From: Sinohyriopsis cumingii
Lineage: Eukaryota; Mollusca; Bivalvia; Unionida; Unionidae
DNA length: 64,000 nucleotides
Assembly (NCBI GenBank): GCA_028554795.2
Contig: CM068839.1
Span: 87,813,540-87,877,539, forward strand
Direction: 5' to 3'
In this document: positions 1 through 10,936 of the stretch, piece by piece
Numbering within the stretch: the stretch's first letter is position 1
Layout of the letters: every line of letters starts with the position of its first letter
Translations under genes and position numbers: made by a program
The notes under the pieces: model-generated
The model's database searches: none
What the model was told of the DNA's origin: nothing
Seen by the model: the letters and a program-made list of their open reading frames with translations, nothing else

Positions 1-610
1 TATAATCCTTATTACTGCAGCATATATACTTGTTAATTATTCTGACCAAGCATTATGCTATGAGAATTGCATTGCATAAATGGAAATATATTGTACTGCA
101 AACCCACTTCCTCACATCCGACCCTGTTATCTGTTCAATGAATGTATTCTACAAGTATGCTCAGTGGCATGAATATGTGTTTTCTCTGAAATGTTTCAAA
201 CTTAATGCAAAATAATGGTGAAAGACAAACGTTAATTCAAATAAAGCATCACACACATACACACGAATGCAACAAGTGTATACAGACAGGATGTCTTTCT
301 TTGTCATACTATTTACACCGATAAATCAACAATAACTACTTAAAAGTGTTTTATTCAATTTTTAAATTCGGAAAAATGTGAGAAATAGAATAAAACTCAA
401 GAAATATTTATTTGTTGGTATTCCGCAGCGTGACAAATGGAACGTAACGCTCAGTGTAATTTCGACAATTTAGAACAAATGTTCATAACCGACAAAAAGA
501 TTTCAAAGAAACTATATATGTAATCTTTACTGGTTCGATCTACAAGTAAATAGCTGCAGGATTCAGCTAATGGTGTACATTTCAAAAGGGAAATGGGATG
601 AAATTGTCTC

Positions 611-1007
611 GAAGTAATTGTAACCAAAGTGTACTAAAAGATTACATAGCTCGCCTCTTTGAAGTAATTATAAACAATGTAATAAACGAGTATGTATCTC
701 AACAATTTGATGTAATTGTAACCAGAGTACTAAAGCCGAGTAAATATCTCAACTCGTTGAAGCAACTGTATAACTGTAACAAGAGTAATAAATGAGTATA
801 TATCTCAACTCTCTGAAGTAATTGTAACCAAAGTACAATAAATGATTACATAGCTCATCTCTTAGAGGTAATTGTAACTAGTCTAATAAACTATTACATA
901 TCTCAGCTCTTCCAAGCAATTGTAAACAAAATGTAATAAATAACAGCTTAGATGACCTCTTCGATGCATTTAATAGTCTTCAGTTTACATAATAAAACTA
1001 ATTATCA
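611..1007 (+). repeat. Degenerate ~50-bp tandem repeat block inside monomer A
   Basis: Seven diverged units can be read: 611-660 (50 bp), 661-708 (48), 709-758 (50), 759-814 (56), 815-864 (50), 865-913 (49) and 914-962 (49). A weaker eighth lies at 963-1007. Each begins with gaagtaattgtaacc or a close form, has a middle rich in taataaa, and ends with a ctcatctctt-like motif. The unit length is not a multiple of three, which argues against a protein repeat. The same block lies about 610 bp after the start of every A, C/A and C monomer, and about 415 bp after the start of every B or B/C monomer. Confidence 0.88.
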
Positions 1008-1587
1008 TGCAGGTCAAAGGTCTTGGTGAGGTCGATGAACATCATGTAGAGTGGTTGACCTTGCTCTGTGTTCTTCTCTTGGAGTTGTCGTATGGAAAAT
1101 ATCCTGTCTGTCGTCGACCTGCCTGCATTAAAGCCGCACTGGGATTCCAGGTGCACACTGTCCGCCAGCAACTGCAGCCTGTTGAATATAATGCGGGCAT
1201 ACACGTTGCCAACGATGCTCAGAAGCGAGATCAAGCGAGATCCCTCTGTAATTATTACAGTCACTGAGGTCGCCATTGTTTTTGTAAACGGTATCTCGCG
1301 CATGTCTTGGGGATCCGCTCCTTCCTCCCAGCAGAGACAAAGTAGCTCATGCAGTGGCTGAAGCAATGTTTGTTTCTCACGTTCGATAGCTTCGGGCGGG
1401 ATGATGTCACTACCTGGTGCTTTGTCGTTTGGGAGGGAGTCAATTGCTTTGCTGAGCTCCTCTAAGGTGGGCACTTTGTCGAGCTCATCCATGGTTAGCA
1501 GTTTTTATGCTGCTAGGGGCCGCATCGGTGACTGACATTTCTTGGGAGTATAGCTCTAGGTAGTGTTCCACCCATCTGGCCATCTGT
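1008..1587 (-). mobile_element. LINE reverse-transcriptase fragment, A type (reference)
   Basis: An open minus-strand frame at 998-1492 encodes 164 aa. It begins MDELDKVPTLEELSKAIDS and contains KAPGSD (~25-30), LLSIVGNVYARIIFNRLQ, ESQCGFNAGRSTTD and FIDLTKTFD near the C end. These match the N-terminal RT blocks of endonuclease-bearing LINEs, through motif A with its catalytic Asp. The frame then ends in LHDN-stop, so motif B, the FADD-type motif C and the rest are absent. A 10-bp tandem duplication (aagcgagatc twice, ~1226-1245) together with a 1-bp loss keeps the frame open, but residues between CWEEGADPQDMRE and SLLSIVG are translated out of the ancestral frame. Positions 1493-1587 hold upstream LINE sequence (QMARWVEH region) in another frame. 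The LINE clade is not resolved. Confidence 0.9.
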
Positions 1588-2002
1588 CATACTTAATGCA
1601 AAATAATGGTGAAAGACAAACGTTAATTCAAATAAAGCATCGCACACATACACACGAATGCAACAAGTGTATACAGACATGATGTCTTCCGTCGTCATAC
1701 TATATACACCGGCTAATCAACAATAACTACTTAAAAGTGTTTAATTCAATTTTTAAATTCACAAAAAATGTGAGAAATACAATAAAACTCAAGAAATCTT
1801 TATTTGTTGGTATTCCGCAGCGTAACAAATGGAACGTAACGCCCAGTGTAATTTCGACAATTTAGAACAAATCTTCATATGCGACAAAAAGATTTCAAAG
1901 AAACTATATATGTAATCTTTACTGGTTCGATCTACAAGTAAATAACTCCAGGATTCAGTTTATGGTGTACATTTCAAAAGGGAAATGGGATGAAATTATC
2001 TC

Positions 2003-2400
2003 GAAGTAATTGTAAGCAAAGTGTACTAAAAGATTACATAGCTCGCCTCTTTGAAGTAATTATAAACAATGTAATAAACGAGTATGTATCTCAACTATTT
2101 GATGTCATTGAAACCAGAGTATTAAAGCCGAGTAAATATCTCAACTCGTTGAAGTAACTGTATAACTGTAAAAAGAGTAATAAATAAGTATATATCTCAA
2201 TTCTCTGAAGTAATTGTAACCAAAATACAATAAATGATTACATAGCACATCTCTTCAAGGTAATTGTAACTAGTCTAATAAACTATTACATATCTCAGCT
2301 CTTCCAAGCAATTGTTAACAAAATGTAATAAATAACAGCTTAGATGACCTCTTCGATGCATTTAATAGTCTTCAGTTTACATAATAAAAACTAATTATCA
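2003..2400 (+). repeat. Degenerate ~50-bp tandem repeat block inside monomer B
   Basis: This is the same repeat family as at 611-1007, with B-specific substitutions such as gtaagcaaagtg and gtaactgtataactgtaaa. Seven recognisable units plus a weak last one run up to the LINE boundary. Confidence 0.85.
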
Positions 2401-3390
2401 TGCAGGTCAATGGTCTTGGTGAGTTCAATGAACATCATGTAGAGTGGTTGACCTTGCTCTGTGTTCTTCTCTTGGAGTTGTCGTATGGAAAAGATCATGT
2501 CTGTCGTCGACCTGCCTGCTTTAAAGCCGCACTGGGATTCCAGGTGCACATGGTCCACCAGCAACTGCAGCCTGTTGAGTATAATGCGGGAATACACTTT
2601 GCCAACGATGCTCAGAAGCGAGATCCCTCTGTAATTATTACAGTTACTGAGGTCGCCATTGTTTTTGTAAACGGTATCTCGCGCATATCTTGGAGGACCG
2701 CTCCTTTCCTCCCAGCAGAGACAAAGTAGCTCATGCAGCAGCTGAAGCAATGTTGGTTTCCCACGTTCGATAGCTTTGGGCGGGATGCTGTCACTACATG
2801 GTGCTTTGTCGTTTGGGGCGGAGTCGATTGCTTTGTTGAGCTCCTCTAAGGTGGGCACTTTGTCGAGCTCCTCTATGGTGGGCAGTTTTTATGCTGTTAG
2901 GGCTGCATCGGTGACTGACATTTCTTGGGAGCATAGCTCTGAGTAGTGTTCCACCCATCTGGCCATCTGTTGCTCGCAGTCAGTGATCTCCTCTCCCGTC
3001 AGAGATTTCTGGCGGACGATCCCTTTCACCATAGGGCCTAGAGCCTTCTTGATATCACAGTACATACCTTGGATGTTTCCGGATTCGGCACTGCGCTGGA
3101 GTCCTTCACATAGTTGTTACCAGTACTCGTTCGCGCACTGTCTAGCGATGTGTTGGGTGTTGCTTCGAGCGCTTCTGACATCAGCAAGCATCCGTTCATT
3201 AGGGCATTTTTTGTAAGCTTTGAAGGCTTTTCATTTGTCTTCGATTATTGGTTCTATCCTTGATAGATGTGCGCTGAACTAGTGCCAAACGTGGCCATGG
3301 CTGTGCTGTAGATGACACCCTTCATGGCGCTCCACATGACTGTGGCATCGTGATCTGGCAGGTCTTGGAGTGCCTGGTCCAGGGCTAGTA
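2401..3390 (-). mobile_element. LINE fragment (pre-RT linker to RT motif A), B type (reference)
   Basis: An open minus frame at 2391-2858 (155 aa) begins MPTLEELNKAIDS and carries YKNNGDLSNCNNYRGISLL, KVYSRIILNRLQ, QCGFKAGRSTTD and FIELTKTID. The last motif has Glu where the catalytic motif-A Asp should be. Further upstream on the minus strand, LDQALQDLPDHDA and similar pieces (within 3254-3463) match the linker between endonuclease and RT of such LINEs. Type B lacks 22 bp present in type C (joint near 3283) and has a six-T run where C has seven (near 3207-3212), so it is the more decayed lineage. Neither the 5' endonuclease nor the 3' half of RT is present. Confidence 0.88.
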
Positions 3391-4401
3391 TGAGAATACA
3401 AGAGTATATCACAATTATGCTCATGCAGCTCTGAGATTTTTTCAGAGACGTACGAAAATTCAATCAAAATCCAATTAAACATTTTATAATTTCATTTGTA
3501 TTAAATGTTCTAATTCGAGGTTATTAAAAGCTTATTACATGAATAAACTGCACAATTTTGCAGGTGCCACATTTTACTTAAATAAAAACAGACACCATGA
3601 AAAAGGAAAAATCAGCCAAATATATTCATATATTACCAAAACATAATGCAAATAGACTTTTTTTATATAAATTATTACAAAAAGTGCACATGTAAGATTT
3701 ATAAATTCTTTGGTTGATCTTTTTTATTCTGGCTGTGTCATACAGGAAATGTTTTTTAAACTAAACAGGCATTAGATATTGAAAATCAATTATAATCCTT
3801 ATTATTGCAGCATATATACTTGTCAATTATTCTGGCCAAGCATTATGCTATAAGAATTGCATTGCATAAATGGAAATATATTGTACTGCAAACCCACTTC
3901 CTCACATCCGACCCTGTTATCTGTTCAATGAATGTATTCTACAAGTATCCTCAATGGCATGAATATCGGTTTTCTTTGACATGTTTCAAACTTAATGCAA
4001 AATAATGGTGAAAGACAAACGTTAATTCAAATAAAGCATCACACACATACACACGAATGCAACAAGTGTATACAGACATGATGTCTTCCTTCGTCATTCT
4101 ATATACACCGGCTGATCAACAATAACTACTTAAAAGTGTTTTATTCAATTGTTAAATTTGTAAAACATTTGAGAAATACAATAACACCCAAGAAATTTGT
4201 ATTTGTTGGTATTCCACAGCGTGACAAATGGAACGTAATTCCCAGTGTAATTTCGACAATTTAGAACAAATCTTCATAACCAACAACAAGATTTCAAAGA
4301 AACTATATATGTAATCTTTACTGGTTCGATCTACAAGTAAATAGCTGCAGGATTCAGTTAATGGTGTACATTTCAAAAGGGAAATGGCATGAGAATGTCT
4401 C

Positions 4402-4743
4402 GAAGTAATTGCAACCAAAGTGTACTAAAAGATCACATAGCTCGCCTCTTTGAAGTAATTCTAAACAATGTAATAAACAAGTACGTATCTCAACTATTTG
4501 ATGTCATTGAAACCAGAGTACTAAAGCCGAGTAAATATCTCAACTCGGTGAAGTAATTGTAACCAAAGTACAATAAATGATTACATAGCTCATCTCTTCA
4601 AGGTAATGGTAACTAGTCTAATAAACTATTACATATCTCAGCTCTTCCAAGCAATTGTAAACAAAATGTAATAAATAACAGCTTAGATCACCTCTACGAT
4701 GCATTTAATAGTCTTCAATTTACATAATAAAAACTAATTATCA
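4402..4743 (+). repeat. ~50-bp repeat block in C copy 1, one unit short
   Basis: This matches the block at 10539-10936 but jumps from ctcggtgaagtaa straight into ttgtaaccaaag. It therefore lacks the 56-bp unit equivalent to 759-814. The loss is exactly one repeat unit, as expected for slippage or exchange between neighbouring units. Confidence 0.85.
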
Positions 4744-5757
4744 TGCAGGTCAAAGGTCTTGGTGATTTCGATGAACATCATGTAGAGTGGTTGACCTTGC
4801 TCTGTGTTCTTCTCTTGGAGTTGTCGTATGAAAAAATCCTGTCTGTCGTCGACCTGCCTGCTTTAAAGCCGCACTGGGATTCCAGGTGCACACGGTCCGC
4901 CAGCAACTGCAGCCTGTTGAGTATAATGCGGGCATACACTTTGCCAACGATGCTCAGAAGCGAGATCCCTCTGTAGTTATTACAGTCACTGAGGTCGCCA
5001 TTGTTTTTGTAAACGGTATCTCGCGCATATCTTGGGGGACCGCTCCTTTCCTTCCAGCAGAGACAAAGTAGCTCATGCAGCGGCTGAAGCAATGTTGGTT
5101 TCCCACGTTCTATAGCTTTGGGCGGGATGCTGTCACTACCTGGTGCTTTGTCGTTTGGGTGGGAGTCGATTGCTTTGCTGAGCTCCTCTAAGGTGGGCAC
5201 TTTGTCGAGCTCATCCATGGTGGGCAGTTTTTATGCTGCTAGGGGCCGCATCGGTGACTAGCATATCCTGGGAGTATAGCTCTGAGTAGTGTTCCACCCA
5301 TCTGGCCATCTGTTGCTCACAGTCAGTGATCTCCTCTCCCCTCAGAGATTTCCGGGGAACGGCCCCTTTCACCGTAGGGCCTAGAGCCTTCTTGATACCA
5401 CAATACATACCTTGGATGTTTCCGGACTCGGCACTGTGCTGGAGTCCTTCACATAGTTGTTACCAGTACTCGTTCGCGCACTGTCTAGCGATTGTGTTGG
5501 GTGTTGCTTCGAGCACTTCTGAGATCAGCAAGCGTCCGTCCATTAAGGCATTTTTTTGTAACGTTTGAAGGCTTTTCGTTTGTCTTCGATGATTGGTTCC
5601 ATCCTTGATAGATGTGCGTTGAACCAGTCCTGGCTGGGCCGTTCCTTTTTGCCAAACATGGCCATGGCTGTGCTGTAGATTGCACCCTTCATGGCGTTCC
5701 ACATGGCTGTGGCATCGTGGTCTGGCAGGTCCTGGAGTGTCTGGTCCAGGGCTAGTA
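4744..5757 (-). mobile_element. LINE fragment, C type, copy 1
   Basis: Minus-strand RT frame at 4778-5218 (146 aa) starts MDELDKVPTLEELSKAIDS and includes NNYRGISLL and QCGFKAGRSTTDRIFS. It then leaves frame because this copy has lost one G (gtatgaaaaaatc instead of gtatggaaaaaatc, near 4828). Upstream pieces are at 5211-5408 (MYCGIKKALGPTVKGAVPR through the QQMARWVEHYSELYSQ block) and 5543-5779 (LQDLPDHDATAMW through KKERPSQDWFNAHLSRMEP). These are consecutive parts of the LINE pre-RT linker, separated by frameshifts and one stop. Confidence 0.88.
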
Positions 5758-6137
5758 TGACAATACAAGAGTATATCACAATTCTACTAGTACAGCTCTG
5801 GGATTATTTCAGAGACGTACGACCATTCAATCAAAATGCAATTAAACATTTTATAATTTGATTGGTATTGAATGTTCTAGTTCGAGGTTATCAAAAGCAA
5901 ATTACATGAAAGAACTGCACAATTCTGCAGGTGCCACATTTTACTTATATAAACACATGTACCATGGAAAAGGAAAAAAATAGCCAAATAGATTCATATA
6001 TTACCAAAACATAATGCAAATAGACTTTTTTTAAATATAAATTATTACAAAAAGTGCACGTGTAAGATTTATAAATTCTTTGATTGATCTTTTTTATTCT
6101 GGCTGTGTCATACAGCAGTTGGATATTTAAAATCAGT

Positions 6138-7724
6138 TATAATCCTTATTACTGCAGCATATATACTTGTTAATTATTCTGACCAAGCATTATGCTATGA
6201 GAATTGCATTGCATAAATGGAAATATATTGTACTGCAAACCCACTTCCTCACATCCGACCCTGTTATCTGTTCAATGAATGTATTCTACAAGTATGCTCA
6301 GTGGCATGAATATGTGTTTTCTCTGAAATGTTTCAAACTTAATGCAAAATAATGGTGAAAGACAAACGTTAATTCAAATAAAGCATCACACACATACACA
6401 CGAATGCAACAAGTGTATACAGACAGGATGTCTTTCTTTGTCATACTATTTACACCGATAAATCAACAATAACTACTTAAAAGTGTTTTATTCAATTTTT
6501 AAATTCGGAAAAATGTGAGAAATAGAATAAAACTCAAGAAATATTTATTTGTTGGTATTCCGCAGCGTGACAAATGGAACGTAACGCTCAGTGTAATTTC
6601 GACAATTTAGAACAAATGTTCATAACCGACAAAAAGATTTTAAAGAAACTATATATGTAATCTTTACTGGTTCGATCTACAAGTAAATAGCTGCAGGATT
6701 CAGCTAATGGTGTACATTTCAAAAGGGAAATGGGATGAAATTGTCTCGAAGTAATTGTAACCAAAGTGTACTAAAAGATTACATAGCTCGCCTCTTTGAA
6801 GTAATTATAAACAATGTAATAAACGAGTATGTATCTCAACAATTTGATGTAATTGTAACCAGAGTACTAAAGCCGAGTAAATATCTCAACTCGTTGAAGC
6901 AACTGTATAACTGTAACAAGAGTAATAAATGAGTATATATCTCAACTCTCTGAAGTAATTGTAACCAAAGTACAATAAATGATTACATAGCTCATCTCTT
7001 AGAGGTAATTGTAACTAGTCTAATAAACTATTACATATCTCAGCTCTTCCAAGCAATTGTAAACAAAATGTAATAAATAACAGCTTAGATGACCTCTTCG
7101 ATGCATTTAATAGTCTTCAGTTTACATAATAAAACTAATTATCATGCAGGTCAAAGGTCTTGGTGAGGTCGATGAACATCATGTAGATTGGTTGACCTTG
7201 CTCTGTGTTCTTCTCTTGGAGTTGTCGTATGGAAAATATCCTGTCTGTCGTCGACCTGCCTGCATTAAAGCCGCACTGGGATTCCAGGTGCACACTGTCC
7301 GCCAGCAACTGCAGCCTGTTGAATATAATGCGGGCATACACGTTGCCAACGATGCTCAGAAGCGAGATCAAGCGAGATCCCTCTGTAATTATTACAGTCA
7401 CTGAGGTCGCCATTGTTTTTGTAAACGGTATCTCGCGCATGTCTTGGGGATCCGCTCCTTCCTCCCAGCAGAGACAAAGTAGCTCATGCAGTGGCTGAAG
7501 CAATGTTTGTTTCTCACGTTCGATAGCTTCGGGCGGGATGATGTCACTACCTGGTGCTTTGTCGTTTGGGAGGGAGTCAATTGCTTTGCTGAGCTCCTCT
7601 AAGGTGGGCACTTTGTTGAGCTCGTCCATGGTTAGCAGTTTTTATGCTGCTAGGGGCCGCATCGGTGACTGACATTTCTTGGGAGTATAGCTCTAGGTAG
7701 TGTTCCACCCATCTGGCCATCTGT
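6138..7724 (+). repeat. Monomer A, copy 2
   Basis: Same layout as copy 1 (offset 6137). Private changes include gattttaaagaaac near 6640 and gtagattggttg near 7185. Near 7612 it reads ttgttgagctcgtcc, as in most A copies. Confidence 0.93.
7145..7724 (-). mobile_element. LINE RT fragment, A type, copy 2
   Basis: Open frame at 7135-7629, 164 aa, starting MDELNKVPTLEELSKAIDS. Motif A is intact (FIDLTKTFD), with one private substitution upstream (GQPIYMMF). Confidence 0.9.
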
Positions 7725-9927
7725 CATACTTAATGCAAAATAATGGTGAAAGACAAACGTTAATTCAAATAAAGCATCGCACACATACACACGAATGCAA
7801 CAAGTGTATACAGACATGATGTCTTCCGTCGTCATACTATATACACCGGCTAATCAACAATAACTACTTAAAAGTGTTTAATTCAATTTTTAAATTCACA
7901 AAAAATGTGAGAAATACAATAAAACTCAAGAAATCTTTATTTGTTGGTATTCCGCAGCGTAACAAATGGAACGTAACGCCCAGTGTAATTTCGACAATTT
8001 AGAACAAATCTTCATATGCGACAAAAAGATTTCAAAGAAACTATATATGTAATCTTTACTGGTTCGATCTACAAGTAAATAACTCCAGGATTCAGTTTAT
8101 GGTGTACATTTCAAAAGGGAAATGGGATGAAATTATCTCGAAGTAATTGTAAGCAAAGTGTACTAAAAGATTACATAGCTCGCCTCTTTGAAGTAATTAT
8201 AAACAATGTAATAAACGAGTATGTATCTCAACTATTTGATGTAATTGAAACCAGAGTATTAAAGCCGAGTAAATATCTCAACTCGTTGAAGTAACTGTAT
8301 AACTGTAAAAAGAGTAATAAATAAGTATATATCTCAATTCTCTGAAGTAATTGTAACCAAAATACAATAAATGATTACATAGCTCATCTCTTCAAGGTAA
8401 TTGTAACTAGTCTAATAAACTATTACATATCTCAGCTCTTCCAAGCAATTGTTAACAAAATCTAATAAATAACAGCTTAGATGACCTCTTCGATGCATTT
8501 AATAGTCTTCAGTTTACATAATAAAAACTAATTATCATGCAGGTCAATGGTCTTGGTGAGTTCAATGAACATCATGTAGAGTGGTTGACCTTGCTCTGTG
8601 TTCTTCTCTTGGAGTTGTCGTATGGAAAAGATCATGTCTGTCGTCGACCTGCCTGCTTTAAAGCCGCACTGGGATTCCAGGTGCACATGGTCCACCAGCA
8701 ACTGCAGCCTGTTGAGTATAATGCGGGAATACACTTTGCCAACGATGCTCAGAAGCGAGATCCCTCTGTAATTATTACAGTTACTGAGGTCGCCATTGTT
8801 TTTGTAAACGGTATCTCGCGCATGTCTTGGAGGACCGCTCCTTTCCTCCCAGCAGAGACAAAGTAGCTCATGCAGCAGCTGAAGCAATGTTGGTTTCCCA
8901 CGTTCGATAGCTTTGGGCGGGATGCTGTCACTACATTGTGCTTTGTCGTTTGGGGCGGAGTCGATTGCTTTGTTGAGCTCCTCTAAGGTGGGCACTTTGT
9001 GGAGCTCCTCTATGGTGGGCAGTTTTTATGCTGTTAGGGCTGCATCGGTGACTGACATTTCTTGGGAGCATAGCTCTGAGTAGTGTTCCACCCATCTGGC
9101 CATCTGTTGCTCGCAGTCAGTGATCTCCTCTCCCGTCAGAGATTTCTGGCGGACGATCCCTTTCACCATAGGGCCTAGAGCCTTCTTGATATCACAGTAC
9201 ATACCTTGGATGTTTCCGGATTCGGCACTGCGCTGGAGTCCTTCACATAGTTGTTACCAGTACTCGTTCGCGCACTGTCTAGCGATGTGTTGGGTGTTGC
9301 TTCGAGCGCTTCTGAGATCAGCAAGCATCCGTTCATTAGGGCATTTTTTGTAAGCTTTGAAGGCTTTTCATTTGTCTTCGATTATTGGTTCTATCCTTGA
9401 TAGATGTGCGCTGAACTAGTGCCAAACGTGGCCATGGCTGTGCTGTAGATGACACCCTTCATGGCGCTCCACATGACTGTGGCATCGTGATCTGGCAGGT
9501 CTTGGAGTGCCTGGTCCAGGGCTAGTATGAGAATACAAGAGTATATCACAATTATGCTCATGCAGCTCTGAGATTTTTTCAGAGACGTACGAAAATTCAA
9601 TCAAAATCCAATTAAACATTTTATAATTTCATTTGTATTAAATGTTCTAATTCGAGGTTATTAAAAGCTTATTACATGAATAAACTGCACAATTTTGCAG
9701 GTGCCACATTTTACTTAAATAAAAACAGACACCATGAAAAAGGAAAAATCAGCCAAATATATTCATATATTACCAAAACATAATGCAAATAGAATTTTTT
9801 TATATAAATTATTACAAAAAGTGCACATGTAAGATTTATAAATTCTTTGGTTGATCTTTTTTATTCTGGCTGTGTCATACAGGAAATGTTTTTTAAACTA
9901 AACAGGCATTGGATATTGAAAATCAAT
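7725..9927 (+). repeat. Monomer B, copy 2
   Basis: Complete B with B-type tail (aactaaacaggcattggat). It differs from copy 1 by scattered substitutions, for example tacattgtgc in the LINE near 8933 and gtggagctcc near 9000. Confidence 0.92.
8538..9527 (-). mobile_element. LINE fragment, B type, copy 2
   Basis: Open frame at 8528-8995, 155 aa, with KAQCSDSIPP replacing the usual KAPGSDSIPP and FIELTKTID at motif A. It has the 22-bp loss of type B in the linker part. Confidence 0.88.
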
Positions 9928-10538
9928 TATAATCCTTATTATTGCAGCATATATACTTGTCAATTATTCTGGCCAAGCATTATGCTATAAGAATTGCATT
10001 GCATAAATGGAAATATATTGTACTGCAAACCCACTTCCTCACATCCGACCATGTTATCTGTTCAATGAATGTATTCTACAAGTATCCTCAATGGCATGAA
10101 TATCGGTTTTCTTTGACATGTTTCAAACTTAATGCAAAATAACGGTGAAAGACAAACGTTAATTCAAATAAAGCATCACACACATACACACGAATGCAAC
10201 AAGTGTATACAGACATGATGTCTTCCTTCGTCATACTATATACACCGGCTGATCAACAATAACTACTTAAAAGTGTTTTATTCAATTGTTAAATTTGTAA
10301 AACATTTGAGAAATACAATAAAACCCAAGAAATTTGTATTTGTTGGTATTCCACAGCGTGACAAATGGAACGTAATTCCCAGTGTAATTTCGACAATTTA
10401 GAACAAATCTTCATAACCAACAAAAAGATTTCAAAGAAACTATATATGTAATCTTTACTGGTTCGATCTACAAGTAAATAGCTGCAGGATTCAGTTAATG
10501 GTGTACATTTCAAAAGGGAAATGGGATGAAAATGTCTC

Positions 10539-10936
10539 GAAGTAATTGCAACCAAAGTGTACTAAAAGATCACATAGCTCGCCTCTTTGAAGTAATTCTA
10601 AACAATGTAATAAACAAGTACGTATCTCAACTATTTGATGTCATTGAAACCAGAGTACTAAAGCCGAGTAAATATCTCAACTCGGTGAAGTAACTGTATA
10701 ACTGTAACAAGAGTAATAAATGAGTATATATCTCAACTCTATGAAGTAATTGTAACCAAAGTACAATAAATGATTACATAGCTCATCTCTTCAAGGTAAT
10801 GGTAACTAGTCTAATAAACTATTACATATCTCAGCTCTTCCAAGCAATTGTAAACAAAATGTAATAAATAACAGCTTAGATCACCTCTACGATGCATTTA
10901 ATAGTCTTCAATTTACATAATAAAAACTAATTATCA
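10539..10936 (+). repeat. Complete ~50-bp repeat block in C copy 2
   Basis: All seven units and the weak eighth are present. C-specific forms include gcaaccaaagtg, agatcacatagc and ctcaactctatgaag. Confidence 0.86.

Larger units (their letters stand above)
1..1587 (+). repeat. Monomer A, copy 1 (reference description of type A)
   Basis: An AT-rich spacer fills 1-610, with a short CA-rich run near 250-265. A block of degenerate ~50-bp repeats follows at 611-1007, then a minus-strand LINE RT fragment at 1008-1587. The monomer ends abruptly inside the LINE at catctggccatctgt, where the next monomer begins at an internal spacer position. I recognise no gene, promoter or RNA in the spacer; short plus-strand open frames at 30-215 and 598-795 recur in other copies but show nothing protein-like. 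Unlike the other A copies, this one reads gtcgagctcatccatgg near 1470-1493. That matches type C and suggests a small conversion patch. Confidence 0.93.
1588..3790 (+). repeat. Monomer B, copy 1 (reference description of type B)
   Basis: This monomer starts at cttaatgcaaaataatgg, equivalent to about position 204 of monomer A, so it lacks the first fifth of the spacer. The order is AT-rich spacer 1588-2002, ~50-bp repeat block 2003-2400, minus-strand LINE fragment ~2401-3390, and AT-rich tail to 3790. The tail ends with aactaaacaggcattagat, a stretch absent from type C tails. The tail (about 400 bp) shows no gene or other recognisable signal. Spacer differences from A include caaatcttcatatgcgac and aactccaggattcagttta. 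Confidence 0.92.
3791..6137 (+). repeat. Monomer C, copy 1 (one ~50-bp unit deleted)
   Basis: The head is tataatccttattattgcag followed by ttgtcaattattctggcc, which is diagnostic of C. Spacer runs 3791-4401, ~50-bp repeat block 4402-4743, LINE fragment 4744-5757, AT-rich tail 5758-6137. The tail lacks the aaacaggcattggat segment of B and reads cagcagttggatatttaaa instead. It is 2347 bp against 2404 bp in the other two C copies. Most of the difference is a missing 56-bp unit next to ctcggtgaag near 4550. Confidence 0.92.

Noticed and set aside
30-215. Short plus-strand frames of 61 and 65 aa in the spacer and ~50-bp repeat block
   Set aside because: No known motif, AT-driven composition, and the second is just translated minisatellite whose unit length is not a multiple of three.
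530-545. RNA polymerase III B-box-like motif ggttcgatcta, hinting at a tRNA-derived SINE
   Set aside because: The last two consensus bases do not match, I found no A box at a suitable distance upstream, and no tRNA-like fold or SINE tail is visible.
611-1007. CRISPR-like array of ~50-bp repeats
   Set aside because: The units adjoin directly with no spacers, are diverged along their full length and vary from 48 to 56 bp. The context is a eukaryotic LINE satellite with no cas genes.
998-1492. A functional reverse transcriptase
   Set aside because: The frame stops just after motif A, lacks motif C and later domains, and its middle is read out of the ancestral frame.
2400-2729. Plus-strand 109-aa open frame (MQVNGLGEFNEHHVEWLTLL) repeated in many units
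   Set aside because: It is the exact antisense of the LINE RT frame. Its conservation follows from array homogenisation and it has no recognisable protein features.
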